Origin: Pelotomaculum thermopropionicum SI
Lineage (GTDB): Bacteria; Bacillota; Desulfotomaculia; Desulfotomaculales; Pelotomaculaceae
DNA length: 64,000 nucleotides
Direction: 5' to 3'
Assembly (NCBI GenBank): GCA_000010565.1
Contig: AP009389.1
Location: 2,914,001-2,978,000, forward strand
The notes below the pieces were generated by a model that had not been told where the DNA came from, did no database searches, and saw only the letters and a program-made list of their open reading frames with translations. Positions 1 to 10,961 of this stretch are shown here, in pieces. Numbering within the stretch: the stretch's first letter is position 1; every line of letters starts with the position of its first letter. The translations under genes and the position numbers were made by a program.

Positions 1-2
1 CG

Positions 3-815
3 CGCCAGACCTGGTGCCGCCACCTCTGCCCGCTGGGCGGCATGTTCGGGGTTTGCTCCATGGCTTCCCCTGTGGAGTTGAGGTCCAACACTGAGCTGTG
101 TTTAAGCAAGTGTACTACCCATAACTGCTACAAGGGTTCTGAGCGCGATAGCGGGTGCCCGCTGTTTCAGCACGCCCCCTTTATAGACAATAACCAGGAC
201 TGCAAGCTGTGCCTGAAATGCGTCCGCAACTGCCCCAACGGCTCGATCCAGTTGAACCTGCGCCCGCCGGCCAGGGAAATCTGGGAGGTCAGCAGGGTCA
301 GGCGAAGTATGGTTGTTTTTGTGGCTGTACTGCTGGCCATTCTTTTCCCGCTTTCCGTTTTTGACAGGCTTCGGGAATCAATGGCCCACTTGCAGTGGCT
401 GGGGCAGTTTACCTTTTTTTACTGGCTCTCGGTTCTGGCAGCAGTGGGCCTGACCTGGCTTTTCGTGGGGACTAAATTTGACGAGGAAAGATTCCTTCCC
501 AGGATACGGGCTTTTTATTCTTTTGTACCGCTGCTGGCAGGAGCCCACGCTGCTTACCAGGCCAAGTTCCTGCCAATTGTGCCGGAATTGTCATTTAAGA
601 TCATTTCCGGTACTCAAAGTGCCGAACTGATGGAAGTTTCAGTTTTAAATTTACTGGTACTGGCGTTTCTTTCAACCGGCCTGGCAATCTCCCTCTTTTG
701 TGCCTGGAGAATAACCAAAACCAGTATCACATCAAAGTTCTTTTTAATGAAACAAACGGCAGCCCTGCTAACCGGTTTTTCTCTGATCGTCTACATTTAT
801 CTCCGGAAAGGATGA
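3..815 (+). CDS. 4Fe-4S-binding membrane protein (NapH/NosR-type polyferredoxin), 5'-partial
   Basis: The reading frame is open from base 3, so the gene starts outside the window. The first visible residues (TWCRHLCPLGG) carry a CxxxCPLG motif typical of the membrane 4Fe-4S domain of NapH/NosR/CcoG-like proteins, so the internal ATG at 42 is not the start. Next come CLSKCTTHNC and a ferredoxin-like CKLCLKCVRNCP cluster, then about four or five hydrophobic segments starting at VVFVAVLLAILFPLSVF. Proteins of this type pass electrons between membrane and soluble carriers; the partner here is unknown. The gene converges on the PIN-domain toxin gene with about 30 bases between them. The family is clear, the specific role is not. 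Confidence 0.7.
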   Translation, partial: RQTWCRHLCPLGGMFGVCSMASPVELRSNTELCLSKCTTHNCYKGSERDSGCPLFQHAPFIDNNQDCKLCLKCVRNCPNGSIQLNLRPPAREIWEVSRVRRSMVVFVAVLLAILFPLSVFDRLRESMAHLQWLGQFTFFYWLSVLAAVGLTWLFVGTKFDEERFLPRIRAFYSFVPLLAGAHAAYQAKFLPIVPELSFKIISGTQSAELMEVSVLNLLVLAFLSTGLAISLFCAWRITKTSITSKFFLMKQTAALLTGFSLIVYIYLRKG

Positions 816-846
816 TTATTGGGAATTTTCAGTGTTGACTTGCAAC

Positions 847-1275
847 CTAGACAAACGGATTTTGCACTCTAACTCCCTCGTAAAGCTGACCGCTGTTGAG
901 ATCTTCGGTAAAAAGCACGGAGCAGCCCATTTTTTTGGCGCTGCAGATGATCATGGCGTCCCAGAAGGACAGGCAGTTTCGCCGTTGAATTTCAATTGCT
1001 TCCAGGACATCATCGGCATCCGGAATATGCAGCCTCCATTGCGACAAGTCAGCAATTATCGCGGCGGCCATTTCCGGCTTGATGGGCCTGGGTAATTTTT
1101 GCACCACCGTTACATAAAATTCTTGCAGCACCTGGATACTCAGGCAGCCGCGGCCGGAGTCCCACAATTCACCGACCAGGTTCTTTGCGCGGACGTGTTT
1201 GTCTTCTGCGGAGGTGTCGTGAGCATATATGAGAATATTTGTATCTACAAATTGCCATCCGTTGTTATCGCTCAT
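847..1275 (-). CDS. PIN-domain toxin ribonuclease (VapC family)
   Basis: The 142-residue product has PIN-domain landmarks: an N-terminal FVDTNILIY (Asp11), a middle VLQEF (Glu near 52), and WDAMII (Asp near 105) followed by LFTEDL. These acidic residues coordinate the metal in VapC-type ribonucleases, which cleave RNA to arrest translation. It overlaps the upstream ribbon-helix-helix gene by 11 bases, the usual antitoxin-then-toxin order with translational coupling. The target RNA cannot be predicted. Length fits single-domain VapC proteins. Confidence 0.85.
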   Translation of the reverse strand: MSDNNGWQFVDTNILIYAHDTSAEDKHVRAKNLVGELWDSGRGCLSIQVLQEFYVTVVQKLPRPIKPEMAAAIIADLSQWRLHIPDADDVLEAIEIQRRNCLSFWDAMIICSAKKMGCSVLFTEDLNSGQLYEGVRVQNPFV

Positions 1276-1507
1276 GAATATCTCCTCTGGACCAGCCTAT
1301 TTTGCCGCCCGTTCCCAGGTCGGGTGCATCGTTTAACAGCGCCATGTGGCGTTCACGCGCTTTTCTGTACGAGTCTTCCTTTTTTACTATATCCTCCAGT
1401 GTCCTGGCTAAAAGACCAGAAACCGAAGTCCTCTTTTCTACGGCAATATGCTTCACTTTTAACAGGATGTCCTTGGGCAGGGATACGGTTATGTTTTGGT
1501 ATTCCAT
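1265..1507 (-). CDS. Ribbon-helix-helix antitoxin (VapB/CopG-like)
   Basis: This 80-residue protein begins MEYQNITVSLPKDILLKVK and continues with KRTSVSGLLARTLEDIV, the beta-strand/helix/helix pattern of CopG/MetJ-type DNA-binding antitoxins. The charged C-terminal part is likely the toxin-neutralising tail. A GGAGGTGA ribosome-binding site lies ahead of the ATG, and the gene overlaps the PIN toxin gene by 11 bases. Antitoxins of this class bind the toxin and repress their own promoter; the promoter candidate lies just upstream. Confidence 0.8.
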   Translation of the reverse strand: MEYQNITVSLPKDILLKVKHIAVEKRTSVSGLLARTLEDIVKKEDSYRKARERHMALLNDAPDLGTGGKIGWSRGDIHER

Positions 1508-1533
1508 AAATTAAAATCACCTCCACGTAAATA

Positions 1534-1562
1534 AGTGTAACACATATCTAAGTGAAAAACAA
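1534..1562 (-). promoter_or_regulatory. Candidate promoter of the vapBC-like operon
   Basis: On the minus strand TTGTTT (-35, 1557-1562) and TACACT (-10, 1534-1539) are 17 bases apart, about 30 bases before the antitoxin ATG. Two AAGTG-containing direct repeats overlap this region and could be operator half sites. This is pattern matching only. Confidence 0.5.
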
Positions 1563-1591
1563 TAATAGCAGGATTGTCTCTTTATGTTGTT

Positions 1592-2551
1592 TTACATATC
1601 CGTTATTTCTGCCCCGCTGTAATAGTGGCTCAGGATGGTGCGGTAATTGTAGCCGTGCTCGGCCATGCCTTTGGCGCCGTACTGGCACATGCCGACCCCA
1701 TGGCCGTGGCCGGTGGTGGTGAAGGTTACCGAGTCCCCTTCCACCTTCCAGGTGAAGTTTGTTGAGCGCAGGCCGAGCAGGTCCCTCACCGCCACGGCGG
1801 GAAAGCGGCGGCCGCCGATTATAAGGGTTTTCGGCCTGCCGGTGGAGGTCCTCTCCACCACCTTTATATCCCGCGCCTGGTTCCCGCCGCCCGCAGCGGG
1901 TACCGCGGACAGGCTGGTGCCCAGGGCCTGGTCAACCTGCTCAAGGCTGTAAGAAGCGGCCTGGACCGGCTGGGGGTCGGCGTCGTAGGGGCAGGGCACG
2001 CTGCGCAGGTAGGGCACCTGATAGCGCCATACGTCCTCCGAGTTTTCCGTGCGCCCGCCGCAGGAGGCATGGTAGGCAGGGTCAATCAGCTCGCCCTGGT
2101 ATGTAAGCACCTGCCCTTTTGTTTCGTCCACCGCCGTTTTGACCTTGTAATAATAATTATAGTAACGTAAGGTTCCCCAGCGCTTCTTGAGCTCCTCCCT
2201 GGACAGCCAGGCCTGGCCGTGGCGGTGGTCGTCGCAAACGTCGGCGCCCGGATGCGGCGGGTTGGCAACACCGCCGGCGCCCCCCATCCGCTTGACGGCG
2301 TAGGTCCTGGCGGCAACAGCCTGGGCTTTCAAGGCCTCCAGGGGAAACTCGGCGGGCATTTCCGCCGCCACCACCCCGACCAGGTAATCTTCCAGTTGCA
2401 TGTATACAACCCTGTCCTCCTGGTGCAGATACACCCTGATTATGCTCGCGCCGGGAAAAAACCTGGCCGGAATTTGCCTGTTCATTAAAAAGGGGGCGCC
2501 TATAACCAGGGCGGCCGACAGGAGCAAAAGGCCCGTGATCAGCCTGCGCAT
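1592..2551 (-). CDS. spoIID: Stage II sporulation protein D, SpoIID lytic transglycosylase
   Basis: SpoIID cuts glycan strands in the engulfment machinery of sporulating cells. The 319-residue protein has one N-terminal membrane anchor (about residues 2-20) and the family signature AAEMPAEFPLEALKAQAVAA at about 62-81, where Glu64 matches the catalytic glutamate region. A second hallmark, GHGHGVGMCQYGAKGMA, is near the C-terminus. The ATG follows GAGGTG at normal spacing. It lies downstream of atpC and ywmB, as in B. subtilis apart from the missing murAA. Family assignment is firm; sigma-E control is expected from the family but I did not identify the promoter. Confidence 0.95.
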   Translation of the reverse strand: MRRLITGLLLLSAALVIGAPFLMNRQIPARFFPGASIIRVYLHQEDRVVYMQLEDYLVGVVAAEMPAEFPLEALKAQAVAARTYAVKRMGGAGGVANPPHPGADVCDDHRHGQAWLSREELKKRWGTLRYYNYYYKVKTAVDETKGQVLTYQGELIDPAYHASCGGRTENSEDVWRYQVPYLRSVPCPYDADPQPVQAASYSLEQVDQALGTSLSAVPAAGGGNQARDIKVVERTSTGRPKTLIIGGRRFPAVAVRDLLGLRSTNFTWKVEGDSVTFTTTGHGHGVGMCQYGAKGMAEHGYNYRTILSHYYSGAEITDM

Positions 2552-2586
2552 AATAACACCTCGAATTTCAGGTCTTCTTATATGTG

Positions 2587-3375
2587 TCAGTACTCTGTAA
2601 AAATTACCGGAGTCGCAACATATACATAAGTCACATGCTCCGCCGGGCTGCTCCGCAACGCCACGTTCAGGTTCACTTCTTTCCCGGCGTAGGTCATGCC
2701 GCCGGAAAACAGCGGGCTGAACCCGGTCAAACTGACCAGGTTGTCTTTAACCGTTTTTTCCCGGACCGGAGCGCCGGCCAGCTCCATTATCTTCTCAGCG
2801 CATGCCAGCAGTTCCTCCCTGCTCAGCCCGCTTTCAATCTTCCCCCGGTAAGTCAGGGCGACATGGCTTTGCCGGCCGAAGGCGCCCAGCGTCTTATAAA
2901 CTTTCTGCCTGTAGAAAAGGGCCTCGCCGTTGTCCATGCCGTCCAGGCTGATCATAAGGTGAGAAACCCTTTCCCCTTCCGGCTGTAGCAATGCCTGTCC
3001 CAAAACAGAAACGGTGCGGCCACCTGTTACGGCACCTTCTACTTTGGCGCCGCAGGCATACTGGTTCTGCCATTTTTCCGTTTTGTGACCGGGCAGCAAT
3101 ATGCCCAGCTGCTCTGCTGCCCTCTCCGCAAGCGCTTCCGGGTCTCCCGCGCTTTCATCCGCCCTTACCCACCCTGTAATATTTACCGACTCAAACTCCG
3201 CGCCGCTCGCTCTAACCAGCTTGAGCATCAGCGCATCCTCCCTGCAGGCCGCAACAATGCTGCGGCCCGGCGGCAAATAAAAAGCTGCGGCCAAAAACAA
3301 GATAACCGCCAGGGCAATGATCGCAGGCCGTTTTCCTCTGCTGCCGCCGCGCCGGGATTTCTCCATTTTAAGCAT
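2587..3375 (-). CDS. ywmB: YwmB-like secreted protein (TATA-box-binding-like fold)
   Basis: A predicted exported protein of about 262 residues: a basic stretch rich in Arg/Gly/Lys, one hydrophobic segment (PAIIALAVILFLAAAFYL), then a soluble domain. Position between atpC and spoIID and the overall layout match B. subtilis YwmB, whose function is not established. A longer reading starts at a TTG 15 bases upstream; the ATG at 3375 sits just after AAGGGG, and another ATG is at 3366. Assignment rests on synteny plus architecture. Confidence 0.7.
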   Translation of the reverse strand: MLKMEKSRRGGSRGKRPAIIALAVILFLAAAFYLPPGRSIVAACREDALMLKLVRASGAEFESVNITGWVRADESAGDPEALAERAAEQLGILLPGHKTEKWQNQYACGAKVEGAVTGGRTVSVLGQALLQPEGERVSHLMISLDGMDNGEALFYRQKVYKTLGAFGRQSHVALTYRGKIESGLSREELLACAEKIMELAGAPVREKTVKDNLVSLTGFSPLFSGGMTYAGKEVNLNVALRSSPAEHVTYVYVATPVIFTEY

Positions 3376-3450
3376 GCCACCCCTTTTCAAAATAAATGCT
3401 TCTATATCCTATTCTTGCCATTTTTTTCCTGTCCGATTCCCCCAAATAAA

Positions 3451-3493
3451 AAATCATTAACTCAGCGGGTCTGACCCGCTAAGTTAATGATTT
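3451..3493 (-). terminator. Intrinsic terminator of the ATP synthase operon
   Basis: A 20-base-pair stem with one mismatch (3451-3470 with 3474-3493) and a 3-base loop lies just past the atpC stop and is followed on the minus strand by a T-rich run. The stem is unusually long. It shares an 11-mer (CTCAGCGGGTC) and a 14-mer (TTTGAAATCATTAA) with the palindrome at the prfA/prmC junction, so it may derive from the same repeat family. Confidence 0.9.
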
Positions 3494-3516
3494 CAAATAT
3501 CTGGCAGGGCAATCCT

Positions 3517-3921
3517 TTACTGGCCGGCTGCCTTCAGGCGGGTGAGGGCGCGTTTTAAGGCAAGCTCGGCGCGCAGCACGTCTATGTCAGGGGTCTTCTT
3601 GGCAAGCCTTTCCTCGGCGCGCCGCCTGGCGGCCTCGGCGCGGGCAACGTCGATTTCCTCCGCCCGCTCGGCGGCGTTGGCCAGAACGGTAACCTTGTTG
3701 TCGCGCACCTCCATAAAGCCGCCGGTAACTACAACCTTGAAGGTTTTGCCTTCCTGCTGAATCCTCATGATGCCTATGTTGAGGGAGGTGATCAGCGGGG
3801 CGTGGTTGGGCAGCACGCCCAACTCGCCCTCGGTGCCCGGCGCTACCAGAAAGCTTACATCCTCGCTAAAAACCTTTCTCTGAGGAGTTACGATTTCCAG
3901 TCGCTGGGTTTTGTCCGACAT
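3517..3921 (-). CDS. atpC: F1Fo ATP synthase epsilon subunit
   Basis: The 134-residue product has the epsilon-chain layout: an N-terminal beta sandwich (LEIVTPQRKVFSEDVSFL, then GELGVLPNHAPLITSL) and a C-terminal helical hairpin rich in Ala/Arg/Glu (about 85-134). Epsilon couples the F1 rotor to the c-ring and can inhibit ATP hydrolysis. A GAGGAG ribosome-binding site precedes the ATG. It is the last gene of the operon, 19 bases after atpD and just before the strong terminator. Confidence 0.97.
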   Translation of the reverse strand: MSDKTQRLEIVTPQRKVFSEDVSFLVAPGTEGELGVLPNHAPLITSLNIGIMRIQQEGKTFKVVVTGGFMEVRDNKVTVLANAAERAEEIDVARAEAARRRAEERLAKKTPDIDVLRAELALKRALTRLKAAGQ

Positions 3922-3940
3922 AGTCTCGCACTCCTCTCTG

Positions 3941-5362
<1,422 letters not shown>

Positions 5363-5381
5363 TTACCTCCTTCGCAGCATT

Positions 5382-6236
5382 TTACTCGAGGGCCGCGGCA
5401 CCGCCGACGATCTCGGATATCTCCTTGGTGATCTGGGCCTGGCGGGCCCTGTTCATGGACAGGGTCAACCTGTCGATCATATCCGAGGCGTTCTTGGTGG
5501 CGTTGTCCATGGCGGTCATGCGGGCACTGTGCTCTCCGGCCTTGGACTCCAGCAGCCCCTGGTAAATGGCGTTCTCAATATACTTGGGCAGCAGCTCTGT
5601 CAGCACCGCAGCGGCGGAAGGCTCGAAAATGTATTCTACCTTCCTGGCCTCTCCTTCTTCCTCGGGCGGCTCCGCCGGCAGCAGTTTGACCACGACCGGC
5701 TTCTGAACCAGTATGTTCACAAACTGGCTGTAAACCAGATAGACTACGTCGTACTCCCCCGCCGAGTACTTCTCAATAACAAAGGAAGCTATCTCTTTGG
5801 CGGTGCCGTACTTTATTTCCTCGCCCAGGCCGACGTACTGCTGGGCTATGTTATAACCCCGGCGGCGGAAAAAGTCGCGGCTCTTGCGCCCGACGGTTAT
5901 CAGGCTGAGCTCCGCGCTTTGCTCCCTCATTTCCTGGGTCGCCCGCCGGATCACGTTGCTGTTGAAACCGCCGCACAGTCCCCGGTCGGCCGTTATGACG
6001 ATGTAGGCTACTTTTTTGGGCTCGCGCACGGCCAGCAGCGGATGGCTGACCCCGCCGGAGGCCACGGCCACCCGGCCCAGCACGCTCTTAAGCCGCTTTG
6101 AATAAGGGCGGGCGGACAGAACCGCTTCCTGGGCCTTGCGCATCTTGGCGGCCGAAACGGCCTTCATGGCCTTGGTGATCTGCTGGGTGCTTTTTATGCT
6201 TTTTATGCGGCGCCGGAGATCTCTCAAACTTGGCAT
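5382..6236 (-). CDS. atpG: F1Fo ATP synthase gamma subunit
   Basis: The central stalk of F1, 284 residues. The N-terminal coiled-coil helix ([20 protein letters not shown]) and the C-terminal one ([19 protein letters not shown]) frame the Rossmann-like middle with [12 protein letters not shown], all family hallmarks. AAGGTGGTG precedes the ATG. It lies between atpA and atpD, but the spacer from atpA is unusually long (140 bases; see the entry at 6237-6376). Confidence 0.98.
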   Translation of the reverse strand: MPSLRDLRRRIKSIKSTQQITKAMKAVSAAKMRKAQEAVLSARPYSKRLKSVLGRVAVASGGVSHPLLAVREPKKVAYIVITADRGLCGGFNSNVIRRATQEMREQSAELSLITVGRKSRDFFRRRGYNIAQQYVGLGEEIKYGTAKEIASFVIEKYSAGEYDVVYLVYSQFVNILVQKPVVVKLLPAEPPEEEGEARKVEYIFEPSAAAVLTELLPKYIENAIYQGLLESKAGEHSARMTAMDNATKNASDMIDRLTLSMNRARQAQITKEISEIVGGAAALE

Positions 6237-6376
6237 CTTGCGTTTTCACCACCTTATAAAGTGGATGTCGATTCGGTCGTCGGACGTCAGTCGTCAGTCG
6301 TCAGACCGTTTGTTGGAATTAGCTTATGCGAATTCCTTCTTCAATCCGACTTCCAACCTCTGACTTCCGGCCTCTG
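6237..6376. repeat. 140-base spacer between atpA and atpG with tandem CGTCAGT units
   Basis: Other junctions within the F1 part of the operon are 30 bases or less. This one contains back-to-back CGTCAGT units (about 6285-6305) and, further on, related TCCGACTTCC / TCTGACTTCC stretches, with no open frame of interest. Only the bases just before atpG (AAGGTGGTG) are clearly functional. It looks like expanded low-complexity or repeat DNA inside an operon. Confidence 0.6.
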
Positions 6377-7897
<1,521 letters not shown>

Positions 7898-7919
7898 CTA
7901 CTGGTTCACCCCTATCTAG

Positions 7920-8483
7920 TTAACTTATTGCCAAAAGGCGCTCTTTCAGGGAGGCCAATCTGGTTTTTAAACTGCCGTCGATAATCTTGTCCCCCATGCG
8001 CACCACAACCCCGCCGATCAAGGACGGGTCCACGGCATAAGAGGTTTTCACTTTTTTACCGGTCAGTCTGACCAGGATCCGGTTCAGGTCGCCCTTCTCC
8101 TGGTCGTTCAACTCTACCGCCGAGGTAACCTGGGCTGTGATGATGTTCCGTCCGGCATTGGCCAGCTTGACAAACTCCGCTACAATTTCCCCGAAGAACG
8201 TCTCGCGGCGGCGGTCAACCAACAAGGCTAGAAAATTGGCCGTAACATCAGAAATTTTTCCTTTAAACAGCTTCTGTAAAAGGTCCTTCTTTTCTTCGGC
8301 GGTAATCCGGGGGTGGTAAAGAAGCTTTTGCAAGTCGGAGTTTTCCCTGATGACCTTGTCTACTGCCTTTAACTCTTCTTCAACCCTGTCTACCATGCTT
8401 TTGTATTTCGGCAAAACCTTTTCCCTGGAGGCAATTTCATACAAAGCCTCAGCGTAGCGAACCGCCACGGCCCCTCTCAGCAT
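7920..8483 (-). CDS. atpH: F1Fo ATP synthase delta subunit
   Basis: Peripheral stalk subunit joining F1 to subunit b, 187 residues. The N-terminal helical bundle ([18 protein letters not shown]) and the C-terminal block with [20 protein letters not shown] match the OSCP/delta family. It overlaps atpF by 7 bases, so the two are probably translationally coupled. Confidence 0.97.
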
Positions 8484-8965
8484 GGCAACTCCCCTGCCTC
8501 TTTAATGAAGTCGCGAACTATCTCGTGCTGGATCTCGCTGCTCATGCTCCTGTTGATAATCTTGCCGGCAACCAGAATCGACAGGGTGACAACCTGGTCG
8601 CGCAGTTCTGCCATTGCCTTTTGTTTCTCGCGCTCGATCTCGGCAAGGGCAGTTTCCTTCATCCTGACGGTTTCGTTCTTGGCGTTTTCAATAATCTGCA
8701 GGGCCTGCTCCTCGCCTGCCTTGGTGGCCTTCTGGATAATCTCCTGGGCCTGCTCCCTGGCGCGGCGCATTTCGGCCTCATAGCTTGCCCTGAGCTGTTC
8801 TGCCTGCTGTCTTTCTTTTTCGGCGGCGGCAATATTCCTTTCAATGTGCTCCGAACGTTCGGAAAGGAGTTTCATTAAAGGCTTGTATGCCACCAGGCGC
8901 AGGAAAATTAATAATATTATGAAATCAACAATCTGTGCAAGCAGAGTGGCGTTGAACTCTAACAC
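8477..8965 (-). CDS. atpF: F1Fo ATP synthase subunit b
   Basis: Subunit b of the peripheral stalk: one N-terminal membrane helix ([16 protein letters not shown]) and a long charged coiled coil rich in Glu/Lys/Ala/Gln. I place the start at the GTG at 8965 ([19 protein letters not shown]) because GGAGGGG lies six bases ahead of it; the ATG 18 bases upstream has no good site. Length is then 162 residues, usual for the family. It is followed by atpH with a 7-base overlap and separated from atpE by a structured spacer. Confidence 0.96.
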
Positions 8966-9010
8966 CGGTTCCCCTCCTTCCATCTCCCTGTTGACAAAAG
9001 GAAGGCAATA

Positions 9011-9143
9011 GCGGGCAGCCAGCAGCCAGCAGTTGGATTAAAGGAATCCGGTGAAAACCGAATTCCTTTAAAAAGAACTTTTATTTAATCGGTTTTATGA
9101 AATCATTTAAAATTCCCGGCCGCCGGCTGCTGCCCCGCTACGC
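9011..9143. repeat. Nested inverted repeats between atpE and atpF
   Basis: The 206-base atpE-atpF spacer holds a 15-base-pair hairpin (9038-9052 with 9057-9071, one mismatch, four-base GAAA loop on the plus strand). It is nested inside an outer imperfect inverted repeat: a GCGGGCAGCCAGCAG stretch near 9010-9030 faces CGGCTGCTGCCCCGC near 9123-9138. No T-run follows on the minus strand, so it is not a simple terminator; it may stabilise or process the mRNA after the highly expressed c-subunit gene, or be a small repeat element. Confidence 0.6.
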
Positions 9144-9171
9144 CTTTTTTGCCTTATCCTTGAGACCGGTC

Positions 9172-9408
9172 TTAGTGCCCGGCTTTTCCGAATAACATGA
9201 AGGCAATAACGACCGCAATAATAGGAAGAGCCTCAATCAGACCGATGGAGATAAACATTGTAGTCATAACAGAACCCCTGGCTTCCGGCTGACGGGCAAT
9301 ACCTTCAACGGCCTTAAAGCTGACCAGGGCGTCGCCGAGGGCAGCACCCAGCGCAGCAAGACCAGCTGCAAGAGCAGCACCGAGAGCAGCAGCTGCTGCT
9401 AAATCCAT
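9172..9408 (-). CDS. atpE: F1Fo ATP synthase subunit c (proteolipid)
   Basis: A 78-residue hairpin of two membrane helices joined by the polar loop [12 protein letters not shown] (32-43), which contacts F1. The ion-binding carboxylate is Glu59 in GLIEALP. The residue after Glu59 is Ala, and the helix-1 position that is Gln in sodium-type rings is Asp26 here, so I infer proton coupling. Helix 1 is very Ala-rich with fewer Gly than the classic GxGxGxG pattern. Structured spacer DNA lies downstream. Confidence 0.97.
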   Translation of the reverse strand: MDLAAAAALGAALAAGLAALGAALGDALVSFKAVEGIARQPEARGSVMTTMFISIGLIEALPIIAVVIAFMLFGKAGH

Positions 9409-9505
9409 ATAATTCCCCTCCTTTCAAGATGAATTAGTTCCCGAAAATTCGGGAGTATTTTGTTGTTAAAGCTTTTTCCCCGGGCCGTTTTTAAACAAGG
9501 CCCTT

Positions 9506-10240
9506 TTAATGGTCCTCCTTCACCGCCAGAGAGAAGTAAGCTATGCTCAGCATGGTGAAAAGGAAGGCCTGGATAAAACCGACAAAGATGCTGAATGCCA
9601 GCCAAATTACGGAGGCAATAAACCCGCCGAAAACATGCGCCCATCCCCCCAGCAGCCCCAGGAGCACTGCGATCAGCACCTCGCCGCCGTAAATGTTCCC
9701 GTATAGACGGAAGGTGAGCGTGATCGGCTTAGAAAAATCCTCAAGCAGGTTTATGGGAAGGAAGAACACAAAGGGCTGGACATAATGCTTGAAATACCCG
9801 ATGCCCTTGTACTTAACGCCCATGAAATAGATAAGGAAGAATGTGCAAAGGGCCAGCCCAAGGGTCGTATTATAGTCGGCCGTCGGGGAACTCAGCGTGG
9901 GAACCAGGCCGATCAGGTTGGAAAACAGAATAAAGATAAAATAAGTAACAACTACGCAGAGAATGGTGGCGCCCTTTTGCGGGCTCATGTTCTGATTGAC
10001 CAGCGACCTGATCCCTTCAAAAATCATTTCAAGCACGTTCTGGGCTCCGCGCGGCCTTCTCATGCTCATATTCCGGGTGGCCGCAATGGCAAACAGCAAT
10101 ACCAGGATCATCACAATCCAGGTCATAATCATGGTTTTAGGGTTAAATTGCAGGGTGGTATTGCCGACAACCAGCTCCCACTTATCCTGCGGCCATCCCC
10201 AAAAATTCAGTTCCTGTTCTACTTCATGCAAGGTCTTCAT
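9506..10240 (-). CDS. atpB: F1Fo ATP synthase subunit a
   Basis: Membrane stator subunit forming the ion half-channels next to the c-ring. It has five to six hydrophobic segments and the conserved TFRLYGNIYGGEVLIAVL block containing the essential Arg, plus a C-terminal FIQAFLFTMLSIAYFSLAV segment. An in-frame GTG lies 15 bases upstream, but the ATG at 10240 (MKTLHEVEQEL) is better spaced from GGGGTG. Length of about 244 residues fits the family. Confidence 0.97.
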   Translation of the reverse strand: MKTLHEVEQELNFWGWPQDKWELVVGNTTLQFNPKTMIMTWIVMILVLLFAIAATRNMSMRRPRGAQNVLEMIFEGIRSLVNQNMSPQKGATILCVVVTYFIFILFSNLIGLVPTLSSPTADYNTTLGLALCTFFLIYFMGVKYKGIGYFKHYVQPFVFFLPINLLEDFSKPITLTFRLYGNIYGGEVLIAVLLGLLGGWAHVFGGFIASVIWLAFSIFVGFIQAFLFTMLSIAYFSLAVKEDH

Positions 10241-10275
10241 AATCTTTTTTCTCACCCCTTTCCCTCTAAAAATTT

Positions 10276-10692
10276 TTATTTATATTTCAAGGGACCGGCC
10301 TCCCTGGCCTCCCGGATTGAAATGGCCGCGGCGCCGAAAGTAAAGATGCAGGGAACAATAAAAAGCCCGGCCGCAGTTGCATAAAGGTTTGCCCAGCCTG
10401 TCCGGGCTACTAAAAACAGAACGGCAAGAACGGTAATAAAGCGCACGGCAAAGCCGCCCGCCACCCGCGCCTTGGCCTCCTCCACCGCCGCGCCCCTAAG
10501 CACGCCGGTTATGCTGCACAGCCTTTTGGCCAGAAAAAAGGCATTCCACATGCTCACGGCGGTTCCCACCGCAAAGCCCCAGATAATGGGGTCATGCGGC
10601 CTGAAAACCAGGGTGAGACAGAAGAACACCAGCAAAAATCCTGCTATTCTCAATGCTCTGACTATCTGGCCCTCGAAGTCCCAGTCCCGCAT
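10276..10692 (-). CDS. atpI: ATP synthase subunit I-like protein
   Basis: A four-helix membrane protein of about 138 residues (AGFLLVFFCLTLVF, IIWGFAVGTAVSMWNAFFLA, FAVRFITVLAVLFLVA, a C-terminal hydrophobic stretch) placed just before atpB, as AtpI proteins usually are. AtpI is thought to assist c-ring assembly or ion supply. An ATG at 10710 overlaps the atpZ stop as ATGA, but the ATG at 10692 has a GAGAGGG site at normal distance. Assignment is by position and topology. Confidence 0.85.
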   Translation of the reverse strand: MRDWDFEGQIVRALRIAGFLLVFFCLTLVFRPHDPIIWGFAVGTAVSMWNAFFLAKRLCSITGVLRGAAVEEAKARVAGGFAVRFITVLAVLFLVARTGWANLYATAAGLFIVPCIFTFGAAAISIREAREAGPLKYK

Positions 10693-10706
10693 TAACTTAA
10701 TCCCTC

Positions 10707-10961
10707 TCATTTAAAAAAACGCTGAAGTGTTTTATAGACGCCCGAAATTCCGGCTGCGAGGCCGACAAAAATCCCCGCCACCATGAGCCAGGGCCCGGTG
10801 GCAAACTTCTCGTCCAGGTAATGCCCGCCGTAATACCCCAGCACCACCGTGATGGCCAGTTCCATGCCGATGGTGGTGGCCAGGGCCAGCGCCTGGAGAA
10901 CATCGCCCGCGCCCCTATTTTCTTTTTTATCTTTCTCCTTATTTCCGGGCATCCCTTGCAA
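10707..10961 (-). CDS. atpZ: AtpZ-like F0F1 ATPase accessory membrane protein
   Basis: An 84-residue protein with a charged N-terminus (GNKEKDKKENRG) and two membrane helices: ALATTIGMELAITVVLGYYGG and WLMVAGIFVGLAAGISGVYK, joined by HYLDEKFATGPW. This is the AtpZ/AtpQ layout, often first in atp operons and proposed to act with AtpI. It overlaps the atpI frame by four bases (ATGA) if the upstream atpI start is used, suggesting coupling. Confidence 0.85.
   Translation of the reverse strand: MQGMPGNKEKDKKENRGAGDVLQALALATTIGMELAITVVLGYYGGHYLDEKFATGPWLMVAGIFVGLAAGISGVYKTLQRFFK

Noticed and set aside
6285-6305. CRISPR-like repeat
   Set aside because: Units are seven bases and contiguous, without spacers; a simple tandem repeat.
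9172-9408. Sodium-type ATP synthase
   Set aside because: The Gln and Glu-Ser pattern of sodium-binding c-subunits is absent.
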